Shown here one piece after another: positions 15,836 through 23,481 of a stretch of DNA of 31,070 bases. Numbering within the stretch: the first letter of the stretch is position 1; every line of letters starts with the position of its first letter. Source of the DNA: a virus; IMG/VR virus record IMGVR_UViG_3300044641_001797, positions 1 to 31,070 of that record. One strand, 5' to 3'. A model generated the notes under the pieces. The model ran no database searches. It was given only the letters and a program-made list of their open reading frames with translations, and had not been told where the DNA came from. A program made the position numbers and the translations under genes.

Positions 15836-17002
15836 CTAAGCTACGTTACCGAAATCACCATATACAAACGCACTGTTGTAGTAGATAGGGAATGCAATAC
15901 GAGCTTCAACTCTTACAGTAATCAAGTTCTTTTGGAAGTTATCGCTATCAAATTCAGAGAACTGAACAGAGATACCTTGATTTTGCATGATTTGAGCACC
16001 CATTGCCCAGTCGCCTACTAAGAACTTATCAGCAGCGATTGCTGTAGATTGGAATACAGGGATACCAGCGATAGTTAAAGAACCATCAGTAGTAACAACT
16101 GTAGAACCTGGAAGGCTATAAGCAGAGTTAGTATTCTTAGTGTTCATAATGTTAGCCCAATCAGTTGGGTTGATCAAGATACCGTTAGCAGAATAATTGC
16201 TAGCAGAAACTTGTGCAATAGCTTGTACTAATTGCTCAACATCTACAGTTGCAGCACCAGTTGGAGCAGCAGCGTTGATAGTCAAACCAGTTAAGTTTGG
16301 AGCTGTACCGTTACCGTTTAATAACTGAGCATCTTCAGCTAATAAATATTTCTCTAACAAACGAGCTTGTAAGAAAGAAGTCATTGCAGGAACGTCATCC
16401 AACATTTGACGAGAGATTCTTACGAAACCAGCGATGTACTGAGCAGGAGCATCAGTCATTGTGATATCGAAATCTAATTGAGCTTTAGAGCTACCTTGTA
16501 CTTGTGGAGCTACATCACCTTCACCACCAGTTTCCTTAGGGAAAGTAAATAAACCTGTAGAGATTGTACCTACTGGTAACAAACTTCTAACATGTACTTT
16601 ACGATTAGGAAGAGCATATACTTGTGGAGCATATTGACGAGGAATATCACCAGTTAAGTTAACTGCTTCTGTCATGTTACCTACAGCCTTAGTGTCTAAT
16701 ACAAAGCCAGAACGCTTTACTTCACCACGACCTAATTTTGCGATGCTGTCAGCATTCTTCTCGATTGCTTCAGCAAGAGTTACGTTGAACCCTTTTACTT
16801 GATTTTCGTTCATTTTAATACGATTGTTTTTTGCTTCAAGTTTGTCTGCAGCATCTTTAACTACAGCTACTTGAGATTTTAATTCTTCTAATTCAGACTT
16901 AACCGCATCTACTGCAGCTACGTTTTCAGCTTTAGCAGCATCAAATTGTCCGTTTAATTCAGACTTGATACCTTCGAAAGCACTTTTAATTTCTTCTACC
17001 AT
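15836..17002 (-). CDS. Major capsid protein, HK97 fold (388 aa)
   Basis: Residues 1 to about 65 are a charged coiled coil (MVEEIKSAFEGIKSEL ... KLEAKNN), matching the delta/scaffold domain that the protease removes in HK97-type heads. The shell domain follows, with VRSLLPVGTISTG (from ~138), FPKETGGEGDVAPQVQGS, QYIAGFVRISRQMLDD (~188-203) and LLNGNGTAPNLTGL, all typical of HK97 gp5 relatives. The final strand ARIAFPIYYNSAFVYGDF is the usual end of this family. ATG at 17002 overlaps the protease stop. Codon use and GC content look optimised for high expression. Confidence 0.95.
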   Translation of the reverse strand: MVEEIKSAFEGIKSELNGQFDAAKAENVAAVDAVKSELEELKSQVAVVKDAADKLEAKNNRIKMNENQVKGFNVTLAEAIEKNADSIAKLGRGEVKRSGFVLDTKAVGNMTEAVNLTGDIPRQYAPQVYALPNRKVHVRSLLPVGTISTGLFTFPKETGGEGDVAPQVQGSSKAQLDFDITMTDAPAQYIAGFVRISRQMLDDVPAMTSFLQARLLEKYLLAEDAQLLNGNGTAPNLTGLTINAAAPTGAATVDVEQLVQAIAQVSASNYSANGILINPTDWANIMNTKNTNSAYSLPGSTVVTTDGSLTIAGIPVFQSTAIAADKFLVGDWAMGAQIMQNQGISVQFSEFDSDNFQKNLITVRVEARIAFPIYYNSAFVYGDFGNVA

Positions 17003-17775
17003 TAGTTGAAAATTTTAAATGTTTGTAAATATTTGTTTATCTCGATTTCAATAGAAACAGTCGGGTTTTCTTCTTCTTCCAATGCCTCGTCTTCTGATTC
17101 ACCTTCTGGTTGCAATTCAGATGGTTCTTCTGTAGGCGGTTGTTCTTCTGAAGGAACTGACTCTTCGTCTTCCATTTCTGCAAGATATTGTTGTAATTGC
17201 TTAAGTTTTAATTCTAACAAACCGAATGTCTCGTCTGTATAAAAACCATTTTTTAAAGACTTGATAGTTTTGCCCATCTCATCAATAAGAGTAGCTTTAA
17301 TTTCAGATTTAACCATTACTGTTGGTGTATTAGAATTAGCTCCCCATAAAACAGAGGAACCCTCAAACAATTTAATTTCTGATATTTCGTTATAACCTGA
17401 CTTAGCTTGAGACTTCACAGTTTGGAAGCCAATGCTATGCTCGGTGATATGCCCATCTTTATACAACTCATAAGTATCTCTACCTAAAGTTGTGTTTGGC
17501 ATTTTAACGTAAGCTTTTAGACCGAAGCCATCTTCTGCCATATCAAATGGTTTAGCAATAGGCTTGTCTGTAGAATGGTTAAACAAATGCCAAATTCTAT
17601 TCTTGGCTTTTGGACCATTCTCTTTTAAAGATTTAGTAAATGCACCAGGCGTAATTACATCGCCATCGCTATCTACATTACCAAATGCGGAGTAGTAAAC
17701 AACTACTGTTCTTGAGTCATCCGACATATCTATCGGTGCACCACTTACTCCTTTTCTGTTATAAAAATTACTCAT
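17002..17775 (-). CDS. Prohead protease, S78 family (257 aa)
   Basis: It cleaves the scaffold domain during head maturation. VVVYYSAFGNVDSDGDVITPGAF (~25-46) opens the fold, IWHLFNHSTDKPIA (61-74) carries the active-site His (about 67), and ITEHSIGF carries the Ser (about 114). The last ~60 residues are very acidic and Pro/Glu-rich (EEQPPTEEPSE), which may be a scaffold-like tail. I place the start at the ATG at 17775; the frame can be stretched to a TTG at 17793 that overlaps the previous gene, but that is less likely. Confidence 0.9.
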   Translation of the reverse strand: MSNFYNRKGVSGAPIDMSDDSRTVVVYYSAFGNVDSDGDVITPGAFTKSLKENGPKAKNRIWHLFNHSTDKPIAKPFDMAEDGFGLKAYVKMPNTTLGRDTYELYKDGHITEHSIGFQTVKSQAKSGYNEISEIKLFEGSSVLWGANSNTPTVMVKSEIKATLIDEMGKTIKSLKNGFYTDETFGLLELKLKQLQQYLAEMEDEESVPSEEQPPTEEPSELQPEGESEDEALEEEENPTVSIEIEINKYLQTFKIFN

Positions 17776-17785
17776 ATTTATTTGT

Positions 17786-18616
17786 TTACGCAATATACAC
17801 CGTACAGCATCTGCAGTTGCAGTTATTTATAGCACCGCCAATAGCGTCATGTGCGTATTGCATTTGTATCATCCCTCTGTTTGGCGTGTTCACCATAAAT
17901 GGCTGATCCACCAATAATCTCGTTCCGTTTGTGTCAGGGTTAGTTTGTCTATCCAAATCTAAATGCCACAATCGAGGAGCTGCCATGTACTCAGAATGTA
18001 TCCATTGTTTTAACACTGGAACTACAGAATACTTGGTTGCACCAAATGCACCTGTGCTTAAAGCTTGATGTGATTCGGTACGAGCAATCAATAAACTTCT
18101 TGAAGCATTAATCTTTGTATCTGTTAGCCATTTAATTGCTAATTCATTTACCTCGTTTTGAGTAAGATTATTCTCCTGACCATAACGTATTGCGTTATTA
18201 ATGATTCTCGCTATTTCTGTTTCGGTAGTGTTTTCAATACCAAACATCTTAGTGCCGCTTATAGCTGTCCAATAAGACAGCATAAAAGCCAACCATTCAT
18301 CTGCAATTTCAGATGGATCAAAGTCTATAGACTCTTGTTTTTTAAACCTGTCAAATATCTTCTGATAACGCATTGCAGTATAGCCGCCTACGTTTTCATA
18401 CAAATTTCGTAAAATATTATTAATCGATTGTGAGTCGAATAAAGCTTGTCTGTTATTTACGGTTTGCTGAGCACCCATTTGGCTAACTAACTCAGCAGCT
18501 TTATCAAAATCCTTCTGTAATACTGCCTTTATTTTTGGCTGGTATTCTCTGATTGATTTCCTTGCAATTTTTTGTTGCAAAGCAAATTGTTGTGAAGGAT
18601 AAAGAATTTTAGTCAT
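17786..18616 (-). CDS. Minor head protein, Mu F / SPP1 gp7 type (276 aa)
   Basis: The C-terminal half has the family signature: SRSLLIARTESHQALSTGAF, then QWIHSEYMAAPRLWHLDLDR with the conserved W..H, and a final Cys-rich NNCNCRCCTVYIA resembling the 'NCRC' end of Mu F-like proteins. The N-terminal half is helical. These proteins bind the portal and may enter with DNA. I chose the ATG at 18616 (MTKILYPSQQ); it overlaps the previous stop by 8 bases. The frame extends to a TTG at 18631, which is less likely. Confidence 0.85.
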   Translation of the reverse strand: MTKILYPSQQFALQQKIARKSIREYQPKIKAVLQKDFDKAAELVSQMGAQQTVNNRQALFDSQSINNILRNLYENVGGYTAMRYQKIFDRFKKQESIDFDPSEIADEWLAFMLSYWTAISGTKMFGIENTTETEIARIINNAIRYGQENNLTQNEVNELAIKWLTDTKINASRSLLIARTESHQALSTGAFGATKYSVVPVLKQWIHSEYMAAPRLWHLDLDRQTNPDTNGTRLLVDQPFMVNTPNRGMIQMQYAHDAIGGAINNCNCRCCTVYIA

Positions 18617-19016
18617 TCTCCTCTCCGTCAATTTTTACAATCATCTTGCCAGCAGCAGCAAAAATAGATTTTAATCCTCTTTGAGCAGATCTTTGACGGA
18701 TAGCTCTTAAAGCTTGTCTATCTACAGTCTTAAAGTCAGAAGTGTAAATATATCCGTAATGACCTTTAGTCTCATTGCCTTCTGATGGATCTACTCCTAA
18801 GAACCATTTAGAAAACTCGCCCCATCCATTTTCCTTAATGTAAGCATTCTCCATTTCTACAGATGGTCTTTCCCATGAAGATGGAGTTTTAACCTTACCA
18901 GCTTCAATCAAGCTGTTTGCATGAGAAACGCCTTTTGAGTTTAACTTACTTACCGCTTTTTCTTCTAAGTCTATTTCTATTAACTTTAATAGATTGTCTA
19001 ATGATTTAAATTCCAT
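18609..19016 (-). CDS. Hypothetical head-region protein (135 aa)
   Basis: The 135-residue, mostly helical protein begins MEFKSLDNLLKLIEIDLEEKAVSKL and has a middle motif SWERPSVEMENAYIKENGWGEFSKWFLG. The end (YIYTSDFKTVDRQALRAIRQRSAQRGLKSIFAAAGKMIVKID) resembles the short 'helical, Ala-rich, ending in a hydrophobic helix' modules found in phage head genes, but I cannot name a family. It sits between portal and minor head protein, so a head-assembly role is likely. ATG at 19016. Confidence 0.6.
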   Translation of the reverse strand: MEFKSLDNLLKLIEIDLEEKAVSKLNSKGVSHANSLIEAGKVKTPSSWERPSVEMENAYIKENGWGEFSKWFLGVDPSEGNETKGHYGYIYTSDFKTVDRQALRAIRQRSAQRGLKSIFAAAGKMIVKIDGEEND

Positions 19017-19021
19017 ATTTT

Positions 19022-20431
19022 TTATTTTACTGGTGGTCTATTGTAGTCACTTTGCTGTTGTGCGTCACGAGGATCTTGCAACATAGTCAATTCGTCTATA
19101 GGTAAGTAGCCTGCAGGTATAAAGATTTCATTCATTACTTCATCTTCCATAGTCTCATAACGCATAGCCACACGCTTTTCGTTAGGAGTAATCCACCAAG
19201 ACTGAGAAAGGATTGAGCTTAACTCTTTCATATCCTCTTGTAATTCAGGGAACACAGTTAAGTCAAAGTCAATGTAAGTATCTCTACCCATCTCATTTGC
19301 AAAGAATCTATTTAACGCATCACGAATAGCTACTAACTCAGGAAGTACAACTTGCGTTAACATTTCCTTCTTAGCTTCCTTCATGTTGTTATAGGTCTTG
19401 TTATCAGGATCGTTAAACAACGCTGAGTTTACTCCATATACGTTACAAAGTTCTCTAAGTGTAATCTTCTCTGATTCTAATAACTGCAAGTCTACTGGAG
19501 ACAAGCCCATATTTAACCAGCCTAACTCTGCACCTGCTATTAATATTCTTCCAGCGTTCTGAACAATTCCTGGTTGAGTTTTAGTTCCATATTGATTGTA
19601 GAAATCTTCTTTTAGTTTACCTGCTGCCTCTGGTCCGAAATCATTGTTACCTTCTTTAGCATACAAGATACCTTTAGGACCTTGATTCTGCAACATACCA
19701 ACAGATGTGTCTTTTGCATCGTTAGAACGTTGTACTGTTCTAAATGCAGCTTGTAAAGGTGACAATCCGTATAATTGCTGACCATTAGTGTCAAAGTAAG
19801 GGTTGAAGTACTTAAGATGTATTACATCACTTGCTGGTAAATTATCCCATCCTACCAAAGTAAATGTGTACGCTTCAACCCCATTAATAGTGCCATCAGA
19901 AACGATAGCCACATATTGGGATGGGAGAACTACTAATTCTTGCACCTTACCATTAGACAATCTATTTGCCCATATGTAAGTATTACCTGTTATTAGTTTG
20001 TAACCAACCATGTTCTCCATTAACTCGGAGAATGATTGATATTCATTTGGTTGTTGTAATAAATCATTTAGCGGAGAATCAGCAACTTCTTCAATTGCTT
20101 TTACTCTAACTAACTCAGCTTTAGCCAAATCAGCTACTGAATTTGCGTTTGCGATTAATGACTTGTATTGATTAAACGCTTTTTTGTTTTTAACGCTATA
20201 AACGTAGAAAGGAACTGTAGATACAGTCTTAGCTATTCTTTTGATGATAGCATATACTTCGCTATTGTTACAATAGTCATTTACATATTTCTTTTGATTT
20301 ATCTCAGGATATAAAACTCTTCCTTGAATTAAACCTGCAAAGTCGGCTAAAGGATTACTTGAGAAACCTATATTAGTTGCCGCTTTCTTTTTGAAGGGAA
20401 TGATACCTCCTATAAATTCAGTAAATTTCAC
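19022..20431 (-). CDS. Portal protein, HK97 type (469 aa)
   Basis: It forms the dodecameric DNA channel at the head vertex. Typical stretches are NNSEVYAIIKRIAKTVSTVPFYVY, DLLQQPNEYQSFSELMENMVGYKLITGNTYIW, VIHLKYFNPYFDTNGQQLYGLSPLQAA, QNQGPKGILYA, and LRELCNVYGVNSALFNDPDNKTYNNMKEA with the conserved YNN. No ATG is available at the front. I chose the GTG at 20431 (residues then read VKFTEFIGGI) because a promoter-like -7 box lies at 20449-20456, upstream of it but downstream of the other candidate, a TTG at 20461. Confidence 0.9.
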   Translation of the reverse strand: MKFTEFIGGIIPFKKKAATNIGFSSNPLADFAGLIQGRVLYPEINQKKYVNDYCNNSEVYAIIKRIAKTVSTVPFYVYSVKNKKAFNQYKSLIANANSVADLAKAELVRVKAIEEVADSPLNDLLQQPNEYQSFSELMENMVGYKLITGNTYIWANRLSNGKVQELVVLPSQYVAIVSDGTINGVEAYTFTLVGWDNLPASDVIHLKYFNPYFDTNGQQLYGLSPLQAAFRTVQRSNDAKDTSVGMLQNQGPKGILYAKEGNNDFGPEAAGKLKEDFYNQYGTKTQPGIVQNAGRILIAGAELGWLNMGLSPVDLQLLESEKITLRELCNVYGVNSALFNDPDNKTYNNMKEAKKEMLTQVVLPELVAIRDALNRFFANEMGRDTYIDFDLTVFPELQEDMKELSSILSQSWWITPNEKRVAMRYETMEDEVMNEIFIPAGYLPIDELTMLQDPRDAQQQSDYNRPPVK

Positions 20432-20448
20432 GCTATAAGATGTTTTTA

Positions 20449-20477
20449 CAAAAGTAAACAATTTTTAACCTATACAA
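20449..20477 (-). promoter_or_regulatory. Candidate promoter at the end of the large terminase gene
   Basis: On the minus strand TACTTTTG (20449-20456) fits TAnnTTTG, with a TTG at 20475-20477 and an 18-base spacer, which is in the accepted range for Bacteroidetes housekeeping promoters. The -33 part lies in the last codons of the terminase gene. A start site near 20443 would give a leader of about 12 bases before the portal GTG. Confidence 0.45.
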
Positions 20478-21606
20478 CCCATCCTCTTTTAGGTTTAGCA
20501 AATTTTGTGTATATAGCATACCTCATTGCATCCATTAAGTGGTCTCTATATTTAACAGGTTCATCCAAAGTATTGCCATCCGTATCTGTTTTCCATTTGT
20601 AATTCTTTACTTCATCTAACAAATCCAAAGAATCACTTTTAATTACTAGCGGAAAGGATTTAACCTTATTGATTCCTGCAAACACATCCTTTACTGCACT
20701 CTTCAAATTAAATCCTGCTTTGTTCACTTCCGAGATTGTTTTCGGTTCTGCAGGATCGGCATAGATTTCCGAGTTCCTATCTAAGCCCAATGCCCTCATC
20801 CTATCGATTAAAAGGGCTGTTGACATTTTAGTGTCGTAAATGAGCTGGTCCACATACATTTCGTTATCGTAGAGTTTGACACGAACGAGTGCTGTCTGAT
20901 TGTTGAAGCCAAAGTCCAAACCATAAAATATATCCCCTCCTTCTGGGAAAGTTCTTCTGCGTTTCCAATGAGTATAAATAGTCGCTTCCGAGATGGCTCT
21001 TTCTCCTAAACCATACACTCTCCAGTATTCATGGTCAGCATCTTTAAGCCTTTCAATCTCCTCAACGATAGATTTTTCTAAAAATGGGTTATCTCGGTAG
21101 GTAGTGATGGTAAAGTCAGCATCCTCACGAGGAATTACCTTGTCATATATCCAAGAGTAGTAGTCCGATGGGTTATAGTCAATCACAATCTTCTCAGTTG
21201 TACGAAGGGCTAACTGCATCCAAGATTCGTAGTTAACTTCATTCGCCTCATTAATGAAAAGGTAGTTACGCTTACGACCTCTAATCTTTTGGGGCTGATC
21301 TGTAGATACGAACTCTACGGTGTTGCCTCCTAGAAAATACAAACTTTCTGATTTGTTGTGTTTGTCTTCTGAGTAAAGCCCATATTTCGAAAGTATCTCT
21401 ATGAAGTCTCTCATTACAGAACCCTTGATAGACGGTAGCGAGGAACGGCAGATAGTCAAAGTCTTTCCCTTTTCTTGTAACAGTTTTACGATAAACCATG
21501 TCAAGATATTGTATGTCTTGCCACTTCTTGTTCCTCCTTGCATAACTGAGATTTTTTTTGGACTCTCTTGCAAGATTTGGAATACTTTGTTGGTAGTTAC
21601 GTTCAT
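20470..21606 (-). CDS. terL: Terminase large subunit (378 aa)
   Basis: This is the DNA-packaging motor. The ATPase has Walker A GGTRSGKT (24-31) and a Walker B region NYLFINEANE (114-123) with the catalytic Glu near 120. The nuclease domain carries its acidic residues in YGLDFGF (Asp 231), YADPAEPKT (Asp 284) and YRDHLMDAMRY (Asp 355, Asp 359). At 378 residues it is compact, but both domains are complete. ATG at 21606. A 115-base gap separates it from the small subunit and contains only a weak 5-bp hairpin (21622-21634). Confidence 0.95.
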   Translation of the reverse strand: MNVTTNKVFQILQESPKKISVMQGGTRSGKTYNILTWFIVKLLQEKGKTLTICRSSLPSIKGSVMRDFIEILSKYGLYSEDKHNKSESLYFLGGNTVEFVSTDQPQKIRGRKRNYLFINEANEVNYESWMQLALRTTEKIVIDYNPSDYYSWIYDKVIPREDADFTITTYRDNPFLEKSIVEEIERLKDADHEYWRVYGLGERAISEATIYTHWKRRRTFPEGGDIFYGLDFGFNNQTALVRVKLYDNEMYVDQLIYDTKMSTALLIDRMRALGLDRNSEIYADPAEPKTISEVNKAGFNLKSAVKDVFAGINKVKSFPLVIKSDSLDLLDEVKNYKWKTDTDGNTLDEPVKYRDHLMDAMRYAIYTKFAKPKRGWVV

Positions 21607-21721
21607 TCATGTTGATTTTAAGGCTTTTTAAGCCATTATTTTCTCTTTTTGGTATTATGGTACTATTTTATATTAAAAGTGTCTTAAATCGTCTCTAAAT
21701 GCCCTTTAAATTGATTTTAGG

Positions 21722-22279
21722 TTACTCTTCGTATTCATCTTGGTCATTTAGGTCTAAATATTCGCCTTTATCATGGTCATACAAAGGAATTTCATCGATT
21801 TCACTAGCCATTGTAGCTGGAATCACCATTCCTGGTTCTACTTGAGTATCAAAATTAATAATTTCCCCTTCAGGTAACTCTTTGTGCTCATCACCATCTA
21901 ACTGCTTTTGAATATTCGGTAGTTCTTCTGGTCTAACTACATTCACCGTAATCTGCTTCACTACATCTCCTTCGTGAGCAACCTCTTGTTTCTCAATATA
22001 GCCTCTACGCTTTCCTTTGGTTTTGAGTAGGAACATCGTAGCTAACGTATCACCCCTTGCAATTCTCTCCATTAGCTTCTGCTCTCCGAAGTCTAACATA
22101 ATCTCTTCAGGCTCGATTTCAGCCAAACGCTTTCTGAACTCAGGATCTTTCTCACACCAAGATTTATACATCCCTCTTGATACCCCTGCTGCTTCACATG
22201 AAATAGTGATATTGCCAAAGTTCTCCTTATAGGCTATGATAAAAGCCTCTTTACTTATCTCTTTAAATTCTGCGTTCAT
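21722..22279 (-). CDS. Terminase small subunit, probable (185 aa)
   Basis: The N-terminal ~60 residues form a helix-turn-helix: FGNITISCEAAGVSRGMYKSW, followed by EKDPEFRKRL, as in DNA-recognising small terminase subunits. A central helix (LDFGEQKLMERIARGDTLATMFLLKTKGKRRGY) would oligomerise, and the C-terminal ~70 residues are very acidic (ending DLNDQDEYEE). It is the first gene of the leftward unit, directly before the large terminase. ATG at 22279. Confidence 0.85.
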   Translation of the reverse strand: MNAEFKEISKEAFIIAYKENFGNITISCEAAGVSRGMYKSWCEKDPEFRKRLAEIEPEEIMLDFGEQKLMERIARGDTLATMFLLKTKGKRRGYIEKQEVAHEGDVVKQITVNVVRPEELPNIQKQLDGDEHKELPEGEIINFDTQVEPGMVIPATMASEIDEIPLYDHDKGEYLDLNDQDEYEE

Positions 22280-22612
22280 TTTTGTTGTGTTGTTATATTA
22301 TATTTTATTTTAATATGTCTATTACAAAATAAAAAAAATCAAAATACAAAAAAGTTAAAGTCATTGTTTGGTATCAGAATTTTAGGGGGCACAAGGCACC
22401 CTTCAATCCTTTTACACGAATTAAACGGGTAGGGGGTTATTAATACCTTTCTACCTAACAGATAATATATATTATGTTAAATAGATCAACCTATCCCCTC
22501 CCCTATCAGGGGCAAAGCTAATGATAAATTTAATGACTTCAAACTCACTCAACCCCGCCAACTAAGAACTAATAAGACTAATTAATTAGTAATACACTAC
22601 TAACTATATCTT

Positions 22613-22656
22613 TATTGTATATAGTTTATATATAAGTATCTCTACTATATACAATA
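22613..22656. repeat. 13-bp perfect inverted repeat
   Basis: TATTGTATATAGT at 22613-22625 is the exact reverse complement of ACTATATACAATA at 22644-22656, with an 18-base spacer. It could be a pair of protein-binding half sites or a cruciform arm. It directly abuts the 30-bp palindrome. Confidence 0.75.
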
Positions 22657-22686
22657 TATAAGATATATTATATAATGTATCTTATA
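22657..22686. repeat. 30-bp near-perfect palindrome
   Basis: Every base from 22657 pairs with its partner back from 22686 except one T/G pair (22666 with 22677), which would still wobble-pair in RNA. The centre is TTATATAA. Likely an operator dimer site or a melted-DNA element; the AT-only makeup makes chance more likely than for a mixed sequence. Confidence 0.7.
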
Positions 22687-22699
22687 ATACCTATTATAA
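22682..22699. repeat. 7-bp inverted repeat TTATAAT / ATTATAA
   Basis: TTATAAT (22682-22688) and ATTATAA (22693-22699) are separated by ACCT. It overlaps the end of the 30-bp palindrome. Confidence 0.5.
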
Positions 22700-22767
22700 T
22701 ATACATAAATAAATATATATGTTAAAGACTTGTTAACTTTAAACTTTTTTTAAAATATTTATACTTT

Positions 22768-22801
22768 TTTGTACTTTGTATCATTTTATATATTATCTTT
22801 G
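22768..22801 (+). promoter_or_regulatory. Candidate early rightward promoter
   Basis: TATCTTTG (22794-22801) matches the Bacteroidetes -7 box TAnnTTTG. A TTTG at 22768-22771 lies 22 bases upstream (a second TTTG at 22775-22778 is closer, 15 bases). Start would be near 22807, giving a ~25-base A-rich leader to the first early gene at 22832. Confidence 0.5.
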
Positions 22802-22831
22802 ATCTATCAAATAACAATTAAAACAAAAACT

Positions 22832-22936
22832 ATGAACACTTTATCAATCGCAATTCAAATTTTAGGAGCTTCAATCTTAACAGGTTTTATCTTTAATTTA
22901 GTACGTTTAATCATTAACGTAACATTTAACAAGTAA
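22832..22936 (+). CDS. Tiny membrane protein (34 aa), first paralogue
   Basis: The 34-residue frame begins MNTLSIAIQILGASILTGF and ends in NVTFNK. Almost the whole length is one hydrophobic segment, so it is a single-pass inner-membrane peptide. It aligns without gaps to the next gene (22969-23073), sharing S, IQ, GA, T, F, N and LIIN at the same places and the same length. The leader ACAAAAACTATGAA before it resembles that of the gene at 25035. It is the first gene after the probable early promoter. Function unknown. Confidence 0.65.
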   Translation: MNTLSIAIQILGASILTGFIFNLVRLIINVTFNK

Positions 22937-22953
22937 TCAATTAACTAATCAAA

Positions 22954-22971
22954 TTAAACTTTACAACTATG
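22954..22971 (+). repeat. Repeated 18-base gene leader, copy 1
   Basis: TTAAACTTTACAACTATG, ending in the start codon of the gene at 22969, recurs exactly at 23464-23481, ending in the start codon of the gene at 23479. It has no Shine-Dalgarno sequence and is A-rich as usual for this host group. Confidence 0.8.
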
Positions 22972-23073
22972 CAAAACATCTCTTTATTTATCCAATTGTT
23001 CGGAGCTTTAGTATTCACAGCGTTTTTATATAACGTTGCTTTATTAATCATTAACCAATTAAAAACAAAGTAA
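22969..23073 (+). CDS. Tiny membrane protein (34 aa), second paralogue
   Basis: It begins MQNISLFIQLFGALVFTAF and ends NQLKTK, with one membrane segment of about 20 residues and a basic C-terminus. Gap-free similarity to the preceding 34-residue protein (IQ..GA...T.F..N...LIIN) and identical length point to a tandem duplication. It has the repeated 18-base leader. Possible roles are superinfection exclusion, membrane anchoring of replication or holin-like activity; none can be chosen from sequence. Confidence 0.65.
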   Translation: MQNISLFIQLFGALVFTAFLYNVALLIINQLKTK

Positions 23074-23074
23074 A

Positions 23075-23194
23075 ATGAACCAATTTATTACATTAACCGA
23101 GTTAATCGCTATCCTCATTATTTGTATTCCTGTTTATGCTTTGGGTAAAACAATAATCGAGACAATCAAAGAAAATTCAAACAATAACCAATAA
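23075..23194 (+). CDS. Tiny membrane protein (39 aa)
   Basis: The frame starts one base after the previous stop and begins MNQFITLTELIAILIICIPVY, followed by ALGKTIIETIKENS and an Asn-rich end. One membrane segment at about 10-24. It is not clearly a paralogue of the two 34-residue proteins but has similar size and topology and is co-transcribed. Function unknown. Confidence 0.6.
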   Translation: MNQFITLTELIAILIICIPVYALGKTIIETIKENSNNNQ

Positions 23195-23205
23195 AATCAA
23201 ATATT

Positions 23206-23457
23206 ATGCAAGACTTAACACAAAAAAAGGAATTTAGAGTACAAGTAGATCAACTTTGTACGATTTGGACAAGTAGTATAAAATTTATTGAGGCTACATC
23301 TCAAGAGGAGGCGGATAAAATTGCCCTTGATATGTACAATGATGGCGAACTATTCGGTGATTTAGACGAGTTTGAATATGTTTATGACACTTTACAGGAA
23401 ACAAGTACAATAGATATTTTAAACCAACAAGGAAACACAATAATAAAAGTAAATTAA
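23206..23457 (+). CDS. Hypothetical early protein (83 aa)
   Basis: This is a small soluble acidic protein: MQDLTQKKEFRVQVDQLCTIW, then ATSQEEADKIALDMYNDGELFG and an Asp/Glu-rich stretch (DLDEFEYVYDTLQETS). The strand-helix-strand pattern with 'EEADKIAL' resembles small phage proteins of unknown function. No family recognised. ATG at 23206, 11 bases after the preceding stop. Confidence 0.65.
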   Translation: MQDLTQKKEFRVQVDQLCTIWTSSIKFIEATSQEEADKIALDMYNDGELFGDLDEFEYVYDTLQETSTIDILNQQGNTIIKVN

Positions 23458-23463
23458 TAAAAT

Positions 23464-23481
23464 TTAAACTTTACAACTATG
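23464..23481 (+). repeat. Repeated 18-base gene leader, copy 2
   Basis: Exact copy of the leader at 22954-22971, again ending in the start codon. The two genes it serves are otherwise unrelated, so the leader has been kept or copied on its own. Confidence 0.8.

Larger units (their letters stand above)
22280..22831 (+). other. Divergent AT-rich control region with many palindromes
   Basis: This stretch separates the leftward packaging/structural unit from the rightward early unit and holds no convincing gene. From left to right it contains a perfect 14-bp palindrome (22462-22475), a CCCCT/AGGGG hairpin (22500-22512), a 13-bp inverted repeat (22613-22656), a 30-bp near-perfect palindrome (22657-22686) and a TTATAAT/ATTATAA repeat (22682-22699). 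The last part (after 22560) is almost only A and T. It must hold both divergent promoters and could hold operators or an easily melted origin. Confidence 0.6.
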
